From assembly GCA_052246725.1 (NCBI GenBank), contig JBQQCL010000008.1: 64,000 bases of DNA; one strand, 5' to 3'. Below, in pieces: positions 16,403 to 24,534 of the stretch. This DNA comes from Pseudalkalibacillus sp052246725. Lineage in GTDB: Bacteria > Bacillota > Bacilli > Bacillales > Fictibacillaceae. The translations under genes were made by a program, and so were the position numbers. The notes beneath the pieces were generated by a model. It worked only from the letters and a program-made list of their open reading frames with translations. It did no database searches and was not told where the DNA came from. Each line of letters starts with the position of its first letter. Within the stretch, counting starts at the first letter, position 1.

Positions 16403-17305
16403 TTGAAATCAATTGCTAATAGTCTTGTACGTTTTCTTTTTGTCGTGATCGGTATTGTCATGATTTCTGCTTTTCTCGGGATGACAATGTATCAAATCGA
16501 TATCAGTTTCACGAGTTATTTCCAAAACCTTAAGAAACTTGTAATCTTACTTGTGAACCCAAGTGAAATCATCGTTTATAAGGATATTTACCGCATCAAG
16601 TACCCAGGTCCTTATCCAAGCCCTTTTGAAAAGAACTATTCCCTCTTTCCTATGTTTTGGGAATACTACCTTTATTCGATCAAAATATTCATGGCCGCTT
16701 TAGTAACTGCTATATTTGCTGGAATATTCCTGACCTATTTTACTTCCTTCCTGCCCAAACGGGTGGTCCAAGTCTTGTCAAGGATCCTTTCATTCTTAGA
16801 AGCACTGCCTGATATTTTCGTCATTTTTGTCGTGCAGTTCTTCATCATCTGGTTTTATAAAAAAACGGAAATCTTGTTATTCCCGATCGCAGGGGCATTT
16901 GAAAAAGTCTATTTCGTTCCGATCATCGTGCTTTCGCTTCTTCCGACTCTATTTTTCTATAAAGTGTCGTTGTTCATGACTATGGAAGAATACCAGAAAC
17001 AGTATGCGGAATTTGCAGTCAGTAAAGGGGTTCGCCCGAATCTATTGTTCTTAAAACATATCTTCCGGAATTCCGTGATCGGAATAACAAGCCATTCAAA
17101 AGCAATCATCTGGTTGATGCTCTCGAATTTGATCATTTTAGAAAGGATCTTCAACATATACGGATTGACGAAATATATCTTGAACTATAAACAGATCGAG
17201 ATCATCGCGTTCAGCCTGATCATGTTCTACATACCGATTTTCCTGATCCTATTGATTTCTAAGCTTGTCATACAACGCAGCACGGGAAGAGAGGTGATGA
17301 TTTAA
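16403..17305 (+). CDS. ABC transporter permease, OppB/DppB type
   Basis: About 300 residues with six hydrophobic segments and the binding-protein-dependent transport inner-membrane domain in the C-terminal 200 residues; the EAA-like loop is YAEFAVSKGVRPNLLFLKHIF near 195-215. The N-terminal half is shorter and more diverged than in typical OppB proteins. The TTG at 16403 is preferred (GTAGGTGG upstream). The OppC-type partner starts immediately after its stop codon. No ATPase or solute-binding protein gene is nearby, so this permease pair must borrow components or form an unusual system. Confidence 0.8.
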   Translation: MKSIANSLVRFLFVVIGIVMISAFLGMTMYQIDISFTSYFQNLKKLVILLVNPSEIIVYKDIYRIKYPGPYPSPFEKNYSLFPMFWEYYLYSIKIFMAALVTAIFAGIFLTYFTSFLPKRVVQVLSRILSFLEALPDIFVIFVVQFFIIWFYKKTEILLFPIAGAFEKVYFVPIIVLSLLPTLFFYKVSLFMTMEEYQKQYAEFAVSKGVRPNLLFLKHIFRNSVIGITSHSKAIIWLMLSNLIILERIFNIYGLTKYILNYKQIEIIAFSLIMFYIPIFLILLISKLVIQRSTGREVMI

Positions 17306-18325
17306 ATGATCATACGGTTATTACGAAATCCAATGTTTCTGATAGGAGCACTTTTCATCATCGGTTTATTTGTCTCAAGTCTCGTGTATCATGTCTTGAA
17401 GGATGATGCAATCCCTGTCATCGGTCTTCTGCATGATGATAATGGAAAGCTTGTCCCCCATCCATATTCACCGACAGACCATCCACCTTTCGGGACCGAG
17501 CATTTTGGACGGGATCTTCTGACGATTATGGTGATCGGTGCGAAATATACGTTAGGCATTGCCTTCGTGACCGCTTTTTTCCGGATATTCATCTCATCTG
17601 TAATCGGAATTTTCGTAGGGATGTTTGTCTCTAAAACGAAGAAGTTTTTTGCATGGTTCGTCGATGCGGGAAATTATTTCCCTGCTACACTATTTGCATA
17701 CTTCTTACTGATCTGGGTTTTATTTTATGAAAAATTATATGTAGGGGAGTATTCGTTAAATTTTACTGAGCAAGGGCTTATCATTGTGTTGGTGCTTACC
17801 GCGATCGCTATTCCTACGAATTCCTTACTTGTCCTTAATGAGACGGATCGTTTTTTGAAAAAAGAATTCATGGAAGGCGTGACCGTCCTCGGTGCTGGCA
17901 AAAGACATATCCTCAAGAAACATCTGATCCCTTTCTTGATTCCACAGCTGATCATGATCTATATGAGGGAACTGATTCAGGTATTGTTGATCATGGCGCA
18001 CCTGGGGATATTGAGAATCTTCGTTGGAGGTATGGATGTAAAAGAAGATATGTTCAGAACGCCCAGGGAATATTCCCTTTCGAATGAGTGGTCTGGACTG
18101 CTCGGGCTCTGGTGGGAATTCATTTGGACCGGTTATCCATGGATTACCTTCATCCCTGTCCTTGCCTTTACATTGACCATTTTAGCAGGGAAGATGACGT
18201 TGACAGGCTTTGAACAAGAGTTGAATCGAAGTGCATCACTTCGAAAAAGTAACCAAACAAAGACCAAACGCCCCGCTCAGACTGTTAAAGTGACAGATTT
18301 CACACAGCTTTCATCAAAATCATGA
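17306..18325 (+). CDS. ABC transporter permease, OppC/DppC type
   Basis: 339 residues. HPPFGTEHFGRDLLTIMVIGA (starting near 59) is the signature between the first helix and the core of OppC/DppC permeases. The EAA loop FMEGVTVLGAGKRHILKKHLIP lies near 190. The C-terminal tail is basic and hydrophilic. It starts directly after the stop of the OppB-type gene with no spacer, implying coupled translation and a heterodimeric channel for peptides, nickel or related solutes. Confidence 0.82.
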   Translation: MIIRLLRNPMFLIGALFIIGLFVSSLVYHVLKDDAIPVIGLLHDDNGKLVPHPYSPTDHPPFGTEHFGRDLLTIMVIGAKYTLGIAFVTAFFRIFISSVIGIFVGMFVSKTKKFFAWFVDAGNYFPATLFAYFLLIWVLFYEKLYVGEYSLNFTEQGLIIVLVLTAIAIPTNSLLVLNETDRFLKKEFMEGVTVLGAGKRHILKKHLIPFLIPQLIMIYMRELIQVLLIMAHLGILRIFVGGMDVKEDMFRTPREYSLSNEWSGLLGLWWEFIWTGYPWITFIPVLAFTLTILAGKMTLTGFEQELNRSASLRKSNQTKTKRPAQTVKVTDFTQLSSKS

Positions 18326-18368
18326 TAGAATGTCAGAACCAATACCAAAAGTAGATGAGGAGCATGCT

Positions 18369-18755
18369 ATGAAAGGGTTATTGATCAAGTCCCCCTGGAT
18401 CGATTACATTTTTGAGGGAAAGAAAACATGGGAGATCAGAGGATCGAACACAAAAATAAGAGGGACCATCGCATTGATTCAAAGCGGTTCAGGAAAGATC
18501 TTCGGCACAGTCGAACTCATTGACTGCCTGAAACTCAGCTTAGATGAGTACCAGCAAGCAGAAGATTTCCACTGTGTTCCTAAAGAACAGTGTAACAAGG
18601 AACCATATGGTAAAACTCATGCCTGGGTGCTCCGTAACCCCCGACTGTTTGAAACACCCCTTCCCTATGTCCACCCCTTAGGTGCTGTCATTTGGGTTGA
18701 TCTTTCTGAACATGAGGGGTTGGGGTTGAAGGATCTCTGCCTCCAAACATCCTGA
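18369..18755 (+). CDS. ASCH/PUA-like domain protein
   Basis: 128 residues. MKGLLIKSPWIDYIFEGKKTWEIRG at the start is typical of ASCH-domain proteins (PUA-like beta-barrel, predicted RNA binding), with IFGTVELIDCLKL and HAWVLRNPR further on. The ATG at 18369 has GAGGAG eight bases upstream; an earlier in-frame ATG at 18330 just behind the permease stop has none. The residues after about 112 (SEHEGLGLKD...) extend beyond the usual domain. Cellular role unknown. Confidence 0.75.
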   Translation: MKGLLIKSPWIDYIFEGKKTWEIRGSNTKIRGTIALIQSGSGKIFGTVELIDCLKLSLDEYQQAEDFHCVPKEQCNKEPYGKTHAWVLRNPRLFETPLPYVHPLGAVIWVDLSEHEGLGLKDLCLQTS

Positions 18756-18770
18756 GGAATGTAGCACACC

Positions 18771-18922
18771 TAAAGAAAACTTGGCAAAGCCAAGCCTTTG
18801 GCGTGGGCTGAGCCAGTAGTTCCTCGAAAAAGCAATTGCTTTTCCTTCGTGCGGTGTATTGCTTCCGAAGCTGCCAGCTTGTGCACTTATACTGAAGAAA
18901 GTAGTTTATACTTTCTTTAAGT
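18771..18922 (+). repeat. AAAGAAAACTTGGCAAAGCC repeat family, longest copy
   Basis: Begins AAAGAAAACTTGGCAAAGCC and ends with the hairpin ACTTATACTGAAGAAAGTA / TACTTTCTTTAAGT. Related copies: 25531-25557 (inverse, head only), 29737-29824, 32483-32566, 58581-58600 (head only) and 61561-61620. The middle differs between copies, and this copy has an extra insert of about 60 bp. Confidence 0.7.
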
Positions 18923-19045
18923 GTAGAATTCAAATGGGGTTGTCCCAAACGAGACGTCGGACTCCCCCTTCCAATTGGTTGAGCTTTTGGTCGTCTTTTC
19001 CCCAATAAGTTGCAGATTTCTCTTCTATCAAAGAATATCGTTATT

Positions 19046-19080
19046 AAAAAAATAGCCAACACCTTTTAAGGTATCGGCTA
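19046..19080 (-). terminator. Terminator of the VOC-family gene
   Basis: Imperfect stem TAGCCGATACCTT / AAGGTGTTGGCTA followed on the minus strand by seven T residues. Confidence 0.8.
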
Positions 19081-19095
19081 ATTATGTAACGCACA

Positions 19096-19500
19096 TTATT
19101 TCTGATAGTTCAGGTTCCAAGTAATTCCGTAAGCGTCCTTGACGAGTGCGTATCTTGCTCCCCAGAATGTATCCTGCAATTCCATCAAAATTGTTCCATT
19201 TTCCATTAAACGATCATATAGACGTTGAAGTTCATCTTCATTTTCAGGTTCGATGACTACTGATACGTTGCTTTCTTTTGGAACACTTTGTCCTGGGAAA
19301 GTATCAGACACCATGAAGGCCATATCTCCTTTTTTGAAGTAAGCATGCATAATACGATCATCCGCTTCTGGCGGAGTCTCGAACTCAGCATCTCCGAACG
19401 TCATCGATTCAACTACTTCTCCTCCAAAAACATCCGTATAGAAATCCAGTGCTGCTTTTCCATCCCCGTCGAACGTAAAATAAGGTGTAAGATGTTTCAA
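19096..19500 (-). CDS. VOC-family protein, PhnB-like
   Basis: 134 residues with the beta-alpha-beta-beta-beta repeats of the vicinal-oxygen-chelate superfamily. PYFTFDGDGKAALDFYTDVFGGE, RIMHAYFKKGDMAFMVSD and ALVKDAYGITWNLNYQ are typical of PhnB/YcgJ-like members, in which metal-binding residues are often lost; no catalytic role is established. The TTG at 19500 is chosen (AGGAGAG eight bases upstream), since family members start MKxLxPYLxF. A consensus promoter and palindrome lie upstream. Confidence 0.78.
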   Translation of the reverse strand: MKHLTPYFTFDGDGKAALDFYTDVFGGEVVESMTFGDAEFETPPEADDRIMHAYFKKGDMAFMVSDTFPGQSVPKESNVSVVIEPENEDELQRLYDRLMENGTILMELQDTFWGARYALVKDAYGITWNLNYQK

Positions 19501-19544
19501 CGCAATCACTCTCCTGTAATTATCAATTTTTTACCACTAATCAC

Positions 19545-19585
19545 ATTATAATGCCTTAGCTTGAATAACACAAGAACAATTGTTC
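19545..19585 (-). promoter_or_regulatory. SigA promoter with adjacent GAACAATTGTTC palindrome
   Basis: On the minus strand: -35 TTGTGT (19573-19568), 17-bp spacer, -10 TATAAT (19550-19545). A perfect 12-bp palindrome, GAACAATTGTTC (19574-19585), abuts the -35. It has the GAAC-N4-GTTC core of Bacillus LexA boxes, though the flanking bases fit poorly. Confidence 0.55.
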
Positions 19586-19631
19586 GTATTCCTGCGAAAA
19601 AATCAACCTTTCTTTCCCTAAATCACCGATA

Positions 19632-19715
19632 AATTCGGAAATTGCTCCGATATTTTTAGGTTTCGTTATATCTCGACTTTGCACCGATATATCTCGGATT
19701 TGCTCTGAAATTCCA
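19632..19715. repeat. Short phrase array, TCGGAAATTGCTCCGATAT type
   Basis: Degenerate repeats around TATCTCGGATTTGCTC and CACCGATATATCTCGG, each containing a small dyad, in the spacer downstream of the catalase gene. One of four unrelated phrase arrays in the window. Confidence 0.55.
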
Positions 19716-19778
19716 CCTTACACACTCACTTCAAAAGGAAAAAACCGCCACGGCTGTGGCAGTTTCCTATTGAATCAT

Positions 19779-21812
19779 TTATACTAATTCGCGATCCCAG
19801 TGGCGGTGTTCAGCAATCGCTCCAAGGAATTCATTTGTAAATTCGTTGATGTCTTTACCGATTACGACACCTGGACTCTTGTCATACTCCATTTTCTTAA
19901 GCCACTTCGTTCCTTCATGGGTCGCACCGATCGGCTTGAAATGCATGAATGCCTCGTTAATGAAGTAGGCTGCATCATTATAGAATTTCTTGCTCTCATT
20001 TTTTCCACCTACTGCGTAAACCGCATCGAACAAGACTGAATCAGCCGTCAGGAATGTGTGGTCGACTTCAAGCCTCGAACCATCCGTCCCTTTCACGGCA
20101 CCTAGCTTTTCACTGACAATTTCAGGCTGCGCGCCGTTATCCTTCAATCCATCTAGTATAGAAGTTACTTCTTTACCGTGAAAGTCATCAGCAATAATGA
20201 CAGCGATTTTACGTGTATCAGGCTTTTTCACGGTATTATCCATGCTTAGTGCAGGAGATGATTTTGTGACAGAGGAATCCTCTCCTTGAGGTTTTTCTGC
20301 ACCAATTGCTTCCGCTACCTCAGTGGCAAGTTCCATACTGACATTTGCGAACATATCGATTACTTGCTGCTGGACCGATTTACTTTCTAATTTTCCTAAT
20401 TCAAAACTGAAGGCTTGCTTGATATCCTCTTTTTCGTGCTGGCTCATACTGTTCCAGAACAAGGTTGCTTGTGAGAAGTGGTCCTTGAAGCTGTCACTTC
20501 TAGCGCGGATTTTGTGCCCTTCGACTTTTTCCTGGTAATGTTTGAAACCGCCTTCTTCTTCACTCGCTGGCTCCGGCGTGTTTTGAGCGAGGGAATTTTT
20601 ATGATAGCTCACTTGTCCCTTGTTGATCGTATGGCGTCCGTATCCATCACGCTGGTTGTTATGGAATGGACAGACAGGTTTATTGATCGGAAGTTCGTGG
20701 AAATTGGGTCCGCCTAAACGGATCAACTGTGTATCGGTATATGAGAATAAACGTCCTTGCAGTAACGGATCGTTCGAAAAATCAATTCCTGGAACGACGT
20801 GTCCGGGATGGAAAGCCACCTGCTCCGTTTCTGCAAATACATTATCCACATTACGGTTCAAGGTCATTTTACCAATCAACTTCACTGGTACATCTTCTTC
20901 CGGCCAGATTTTCGTCGGATCCAGGACGTCGAAATCGAACTTGAACTCATCTTCTTCTTTTATGATTTGGACACCCAATTCGTATTCAGGGTAGTCCCCA
21001 TTATCGATCGATTCATACAGGTCCGCTCGGTGGAAGTCTGCATCCTTACCTGATATTTTTTGTGCTTCATCCCATACGAGTGCATGCGTTCCGAGCACAG
21101 GTTTCCAGTGGAGCTTGATGAAATGTGCTTCACCTTTATCGTTTACGAATCTGAATGTATGGACACCGAACCCTTCCATCATACGGAAACTTCGTGGAAT
21201 TGCACGGCCGGACATCGCCCACATCACCATATGAGCAGATTCCTGGTTATTCGCGACAAAATCCCAAAACGTGTCATGGGCAGACGCTGCTTGCGGCATT
21301 TCATTGTGGGGCTCTGGTTTAAGAGCATGTACGAGATCAGGGAATTTCATTGCGTCCTGAATGAAGAAAACCGGGATATTGTTCCCTACTAGATCGAAGT
21401 TCCCTTCATCTGTATAAAATTTCGTGGCAAAACCACGCGCATCACGTACAGTCTCAGCTGAACCCTTGGATCCAGCAACCGTTGAAAAACGTACGAATAC
21501 AGGCGTTTTCTTGGATGGGTCCTGCAAGAAACCTGCTTTCGTATATTCTTTCATCGATTCATAGACCTGAAATTCTCCGTGTGCAGCAAATCCGCGAGCA
21601 TGGACAATTCGTTCCGGGATCCGCTCATGATCAAAGTGTGTCATCTTTTCGCGGAAATGGAAGTCCTCCATCAAAGTAGGACCACGTTCACCTGCTTTCA
21701 GTGAAAATTCATCCTCAGAAACTTTGACACCTTGATTGGTCGTCATTTTCTTGTCCTTATCATCAACACGATCCTGTTCAAGCTGTCGCTGTTTTTTATT
21801 TTCCTCACTCAT
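19779..21812 (-). CDS. katE: KatE-type large-subunit catalase
   Basis: 677 residues, the size of clade II (large-subunit) catalases. The catalytic His71 sits in RIVHARGFAAHG, the distal Asn in NFDLVGNNIPVFF, and the heme-ligand Tyr in RLFSYTDTQLIRLGGPNF. Residues from about 530 to the end form the flavodoxin/DJ-1-like C-terminal domain of this clade (KIAVIIADDFHGKEV). It disproportionates hydrogen peroxide in the cytoplasm. The ATG at 21812 has AAGGAGG. A SigB-type promoter upstream fits the stress and stationary-phase role of B. subtilis KatE. Confidence 0.93.
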   Translation of the reverse strand: MSEENKKQRQLEQDRVDDKDKKMTTNQGVKVSEDEFSLKAGERGPTLMEDFHFREKMTHFDHERIPERIVHARGFAAHGEFQVYESMKEYTKAGFLQDPSKKTPVFVRFSTVAGSKGSAETVRDARGFATKFYTDEGNFDLVGNNIPVFFIQDAMKFPDLVHALKPEPHNEMPQAASAHDTFWDFVANNQESAHMVMWAMSGRAIPRSFRMMEGFGVHTFRFVNDKGEAHFIKLHWKPVLGTHALVWDEAQKISGKDADFHRADLYESIDNGDYPEYELGVQIIKEEDEFKFDFDVLDPTKIWPEEDVPVKLIGKMTLNRNVDNVFAETEQVAFHPGHVVPGIDFSNDPLLQGRLFSYTDTQLIRLGGPNFHELPINKPVCPFHNNQRDGYGRHTINKGQVSYHKNSLAQNTPEPASEEEGGFKHYQEKVEGHKIRARSDSFKDHFSQATLFWNSMSQHEKEDIKQAFSFELGKLESKSVQQQVIDMFANVSMELATEVAEAIGAEKPQGEDSSVTKSSPALSMDNTVKKPDTRKIAVIIADDFHGKEVTSILDGLKDNGAQPEIVSEKLGAVKGTDGSRLEVDHTFLTADSVLFDAVYAVGGKNESKKFYNDAAYFINEAFMHFKPIGATHEGTKWLKKMEYDKSPGVVIGKDINEFTNEFLGAIAEHRHWDRELV

Positions 21813-21841
21813 CTCGCCATTCCTCCTTAGGACGTTTATTA

Positions 21842-21858
21842 TGTAATAATGATTACAC
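21842..21858 (-). promoter_or_regulatory. Per/Fur-like box in the katE leader
   Basis: GTGTAATCATTATTACA carries a TAATNATTA core and the inverted repeat TGTAAT / ATTACA. It resembles the 7-1-7 Per box (TTATAATNATTATAA) with about three mismatches. It lies between the SigB-type promoter and the ribosome site, a place where repressor binding could block transcription. Confidence 0.4.
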
Positions 21859-21867
21859 ATAAGTCAC

Positions 21868-21893
21868 GTACCCTATTGGAAGCATCACAAAAC
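21868..21893 (-). promoter_or_regulatory. SigB-type promoter for katE
   Basis: GTTTTG (21893-21888), 14-bp spacer, GGGTAC (21873-21868), close to the SigB consensus GTTTAA-N12-15-GGGTAT. It lies about 56 bp upstream of the katE start; B. subtilis katE is a known SigB target. Confidence 0.7.
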
Positions 21894-21987
21894 AAGATTC
21901 AGTTATATGATTCATTGTTACTATGTTGAGAATTTTGACGGGTCTTGAAGTTGTTTTTAAGGGGGATTTATTGAGGGGGGTAAAGGA

Positions 21988-22218
21988 TTATTTGATACCC
22001 ATTAACGTTTTGAGTCTGTTGATGTCTTTTTCATTATTCCATGTTTTAGAAGCTAAAAGATCAATGCCGCTTACGATCTTGTCCAACTTCTCGTTCGTTT
22101 CTTTTCTGAAATCATCAAAATCCATCTTTAAACCATTAACTTCTTTACCTAGACCTGATAAATCTTCTTTCATATCTAGCATGACGCTGAGCAGTTTGTC
22201 CAATTTTTCTTCTGACAT
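21988..22218 (-). CDS. Small coiled-coil protein
   Basis: 76 residues, highly charged, almost entirely heptad-patterned: MSEEKLDKLLSVMLDMKEDL, then VNGLKMDFDDFRKETNEKL and IVSGIDLLASKTW. It resembles the many short coiled-coil proteins of Bacilli (often annotated as phage-related or DUF1640-like), without a defined function. The ATG at 22218 follows GGTGG closely; a GTG four codons upstream is possible. Confidence 0.6.
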   Translation of the reverse strand: MSEEKLDKLLSVMLDMKEDLSGLGKEVNGLKMDFDDFRKETNEKLDKIVSGIDLLASKTWNNEKDINRLKTLMGIK

Positions 22219-22280
22219 GATCTCCACCACCTTTTTAATGATTAGTTTAATTATAACAAGTTCAACTTAAAAAAGGGAGA

Positions 22281-22371
22281 AAAGTGTCAGCCACCTCTAA
22301 CAGAACATTTTGTTTCAAGACCACGATTTCACTCAAATTGTTGTTATGTTCCGAGAGACTCTGACACTTTT
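22281..22371. repeat. GTGTCAG...CTGACAC inverted-end element, copy 1
   Basis: Ninety-bp element with terminal inverted repeats (AAGTGTCAG / CTGACACTT). Its interior CACCTCTAACAGAACATTTT and ATTTCACTCAAATTGTT is closely matched by the copy at 47728-47812. It lies in the spacer behind an EamA gene and may act as a transcription terminator. Confidence 0.75.
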
Positions 22372-22383
22372 GGATAAGCCACA

Positions 22384-23283
22384 TCAAGCTGCTTTTTTGG
22401 ATATGTTCCTATGTTTCTTCCCTAAACCATTTACGACGACAACACCAGAAATTGCAACGATACCACCGATCAGGGAAAGCGTGCTCGGCCATTCGTTCAG
22501 CCAGAGCCATGCAACGAAAATCGCGATCACCGGCTCAACATAGAGCATACTCGTCACAGTGCTTGCGCGTCCTAATGAAAGTGCAGTCGCCCATGTGATA
22601 TACGCAATAGCTGCTGGAAAGATTCCTGTATAAAGCGCTGATAAGTTTGCTTCGAGCGTAGCCTGTTGAATCGATCCGAAAAGACCTGGTGTGAAAATGA
22701 CTAACGGCAAGGTCCCTGCCCATGTAAAATAAGCAGTCAATTCAAGCGGTGTATATTGGTAGTGAAGTGACTTTTGAAAAACAAAAAAAATAGATGTCGC
22801 GATCGCTGCCATCAACACCAATAAAGCACCCTGCGAAATACTGAAGGAGGATCCGGAAGTACCTAAAGTAATTAAAACGATGCCGATAAAGCCGATGCTT
22901 AATCCAATCCATCCAGCTGCTCCAGGACGTTCTTTTAAAACAAGGACAGCTATCAATGCGGTGAATACAGGTGTCGATCCGATCAGCATTCCAGCGGTTC
23001 CTGCAGATACGGTCAGTTCCCCAAATGTTACACCAATATTGTAAAGGGTGATGCCTACGAATCCGAGCAGCATTATTTTCACCAGATCCTTTTTATCTGG
23101 GACACGGATCCGAAATCCCGGTAAAAGGGCCAGAATAATAAAGATCATTGATGCAATAAAATAACGTGTGAACACAAGATGCCCGGCCGCATAGCCACCA
23201 TGTAGACTTGCACGAATCGCGGCGAACGTCGAACCCCAAATGACGACTGTTGTAAGTGCCATTAAAAATGCTTTTGCGTTCAT
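22384..23283 (-). CDS. EamA-family (DMT superfamily) transporter
   Basis: 299 residues, ten transmembrane helices in two EamA repeats. TTVVIWGSTFAAIRASLHGG at the start and ASTVTSMLYVEPVIAIFVAWLWLNE in the second half are diagnostic. Probably an exporter of amino acids or similar metabolites. The ATG at 23283 has a G-rich ribosome site. It is divergent from a LysR regulator 160 bp away, which probably controls it, a common pairing. Confidence 0.88.
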   Translation of the reverse strand: MNAKAFLMALTTVVIWGSTFAAIRASLHGGYAAGHLVFTRYFIASMIFIILALLPGFRIRVPDKKDLVKIMLLGFVGITLYNIGVTFGELTVSAGTAGMLIGSTPVFTALIAVLVLKERPGAAGWIGLSIGFIGIVLITLGTSGSSFSISQGALLVLMAAIATSIFFVFQKSLHYQYTPLELTAYFTWAGTLPLVIFTPGLFGSIQQATLEANLSALYTGIFPAAIAYITWATALSLGRASTVTSMLYVEPVIAIFVAWLWLNEWPSTLSLIGGIVAISGVVVVNGLGKKHRNISKKAA

Positions 23284-23442
23284 GCCCCTTCCCCCTAACA
23301 TATGTAAATATCCTCTGATTCGAAGGTATCACCGCGGGGGATGAAAAGCAATGAAATCGATTTATTGAAGGGCAACTTCCTTTACATACACGAGGAATAA
23401 GTTTTAGATTTAAGGTGATAGCTATAAGCAGGTGAAACCATA

Positions 23443-24324
23443 ATGGATATAAAACATTTACAATATTTCATTGAAGTGGCCCGTTTGCGTAGTTTCAGCA
23501 AAGCAGCTTCACATATGTATGTTACGCAACCGACCATAAGTAAAATGCTGAAAAACCTGGAAAACGAACTCGGTGTCCATCTTTTCGATCGAAAAAGCAA
23601 GAAGGTAGAATTGACCGATGCTGGAAAAGTCATTTATGATCAGGCTCTCGTAATTGATAAAGCTTTCAAAGATCTGCAATATCAATTGGATAACTTGCAA
23701 GAATTAAAAAAAGGGCATATCCGTATTGGGCTTCCTCCTATGATCGGGTCTCTACATTTTCCAAATATCATCGGCCGCTTCCAGGAACGATACCCAGAAA
23801 TTTCGATCCAATTGGTTGAAAAAGGATCAAAAAGGATTGAAGAAGATATCGATAATGGGGATCTTGATCTTGGGGTTGTCGTTCTTCCAGTGAATGAGAA
23901 CCTATTTGAATTCTATTCTTTTGAACGGGAGAAACTGAAGCTTGTCCTTCCACCTGATCATCCTTTTTCAGAAAAGGATGAGATCGAACTCACCAAATTG
24001 AAGGATGAAAACTTCATTCTTTTCACTGAAGACTTTGCCCTTCACAATCGGATCATATCCTCTTGTGCTGTTGCTGGATTCAAACCATCTATTATTTCTG
24101 AAAGTTCCCAGTGGGATTTTATCGGAAAGATGGTTGCTTCCAAGTTAGGGATTGCGTTTATGCCTGAAAGCATTTGTAAAGATGTGCACAGTGATGTAGC
24201 CATCGTTGATGTGATTGACCCAAGTATAAGCTGGGAGCTCGCCATCATTTGGCGAAAAAAAGCGTACCTTTCTTTTGCTGCAAGAGAATGGTTGGACTTT
24301 ACCATAGAAAAATTGAACACTTGA
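23443..24324 (+). CDS. LysR-family regulator, CidR-like
   Basis: 293 residues. The N-terminal winged HTH spans about 1-60 (LRSFSKAASHMYVTQPTISK is the helix-turn-helix), followed by the periplasmic-binding-like effector domain from about 90 (GHIRIGLPPMIGSLHFPNIIG). The sequence is close to the CidR/YwbI group, which in Bacillus responds to acetate or overflow metabolism. Here the divergent neighbour is an EamA exporter rather than cidAB, so the target is likely that exporter. Confidence 0.87.
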   Translation: MDIKHLQYFIEVARLRSFSKAASHMYVTQPTISKMLKNLENELGVHLFDRKSKKVELTDAGKVIYDQALVIDKAFKDLQYQLDNLQELKKGHIRIGLPPMIGSLHFPNIIGRFQERYPEISIQLVEKGSKRIEEDIDNGDLDLGVVVLPVNENLFEFYSFEREKLKLVLPPDHPFSEKDEIELTKLKDENFILFTEDFALHNRIISSCAVAGFKPSIISESSQWDFIGKMVASKLGIAFMPESICKDVHSDVAIVDVIDPSISWELAIIWRKKAYLSFAAREWLDFTIEKLNT

Positions 24325-24333
24325 AAGATCAAG

Positions 24334-24362
24334 AATCCACTTCATTTAAGAGTGGATTTTTT
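24334..24362 (+). terminator. Terminator of the LysR gene
   Basis: Stem AATCCACTT / AAGAGTGGATT followed by TTTTTC. Confidence 0.82.
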
Positions 24363-24534
24363 CATTGGTTCCAGTTATACCTGTAAGCATTTTCATAGCC
24401 AATATCTATATCATCTATGGAAATAATCAATTTTACTTCTTACATATTGGGGCTTACAATCACTTCTGTAAGGATTTTATTTAACAAAAACAGGAATTCC
24501 TGTATTGATATAAAATTCAGAAAGGTGATTGGAT

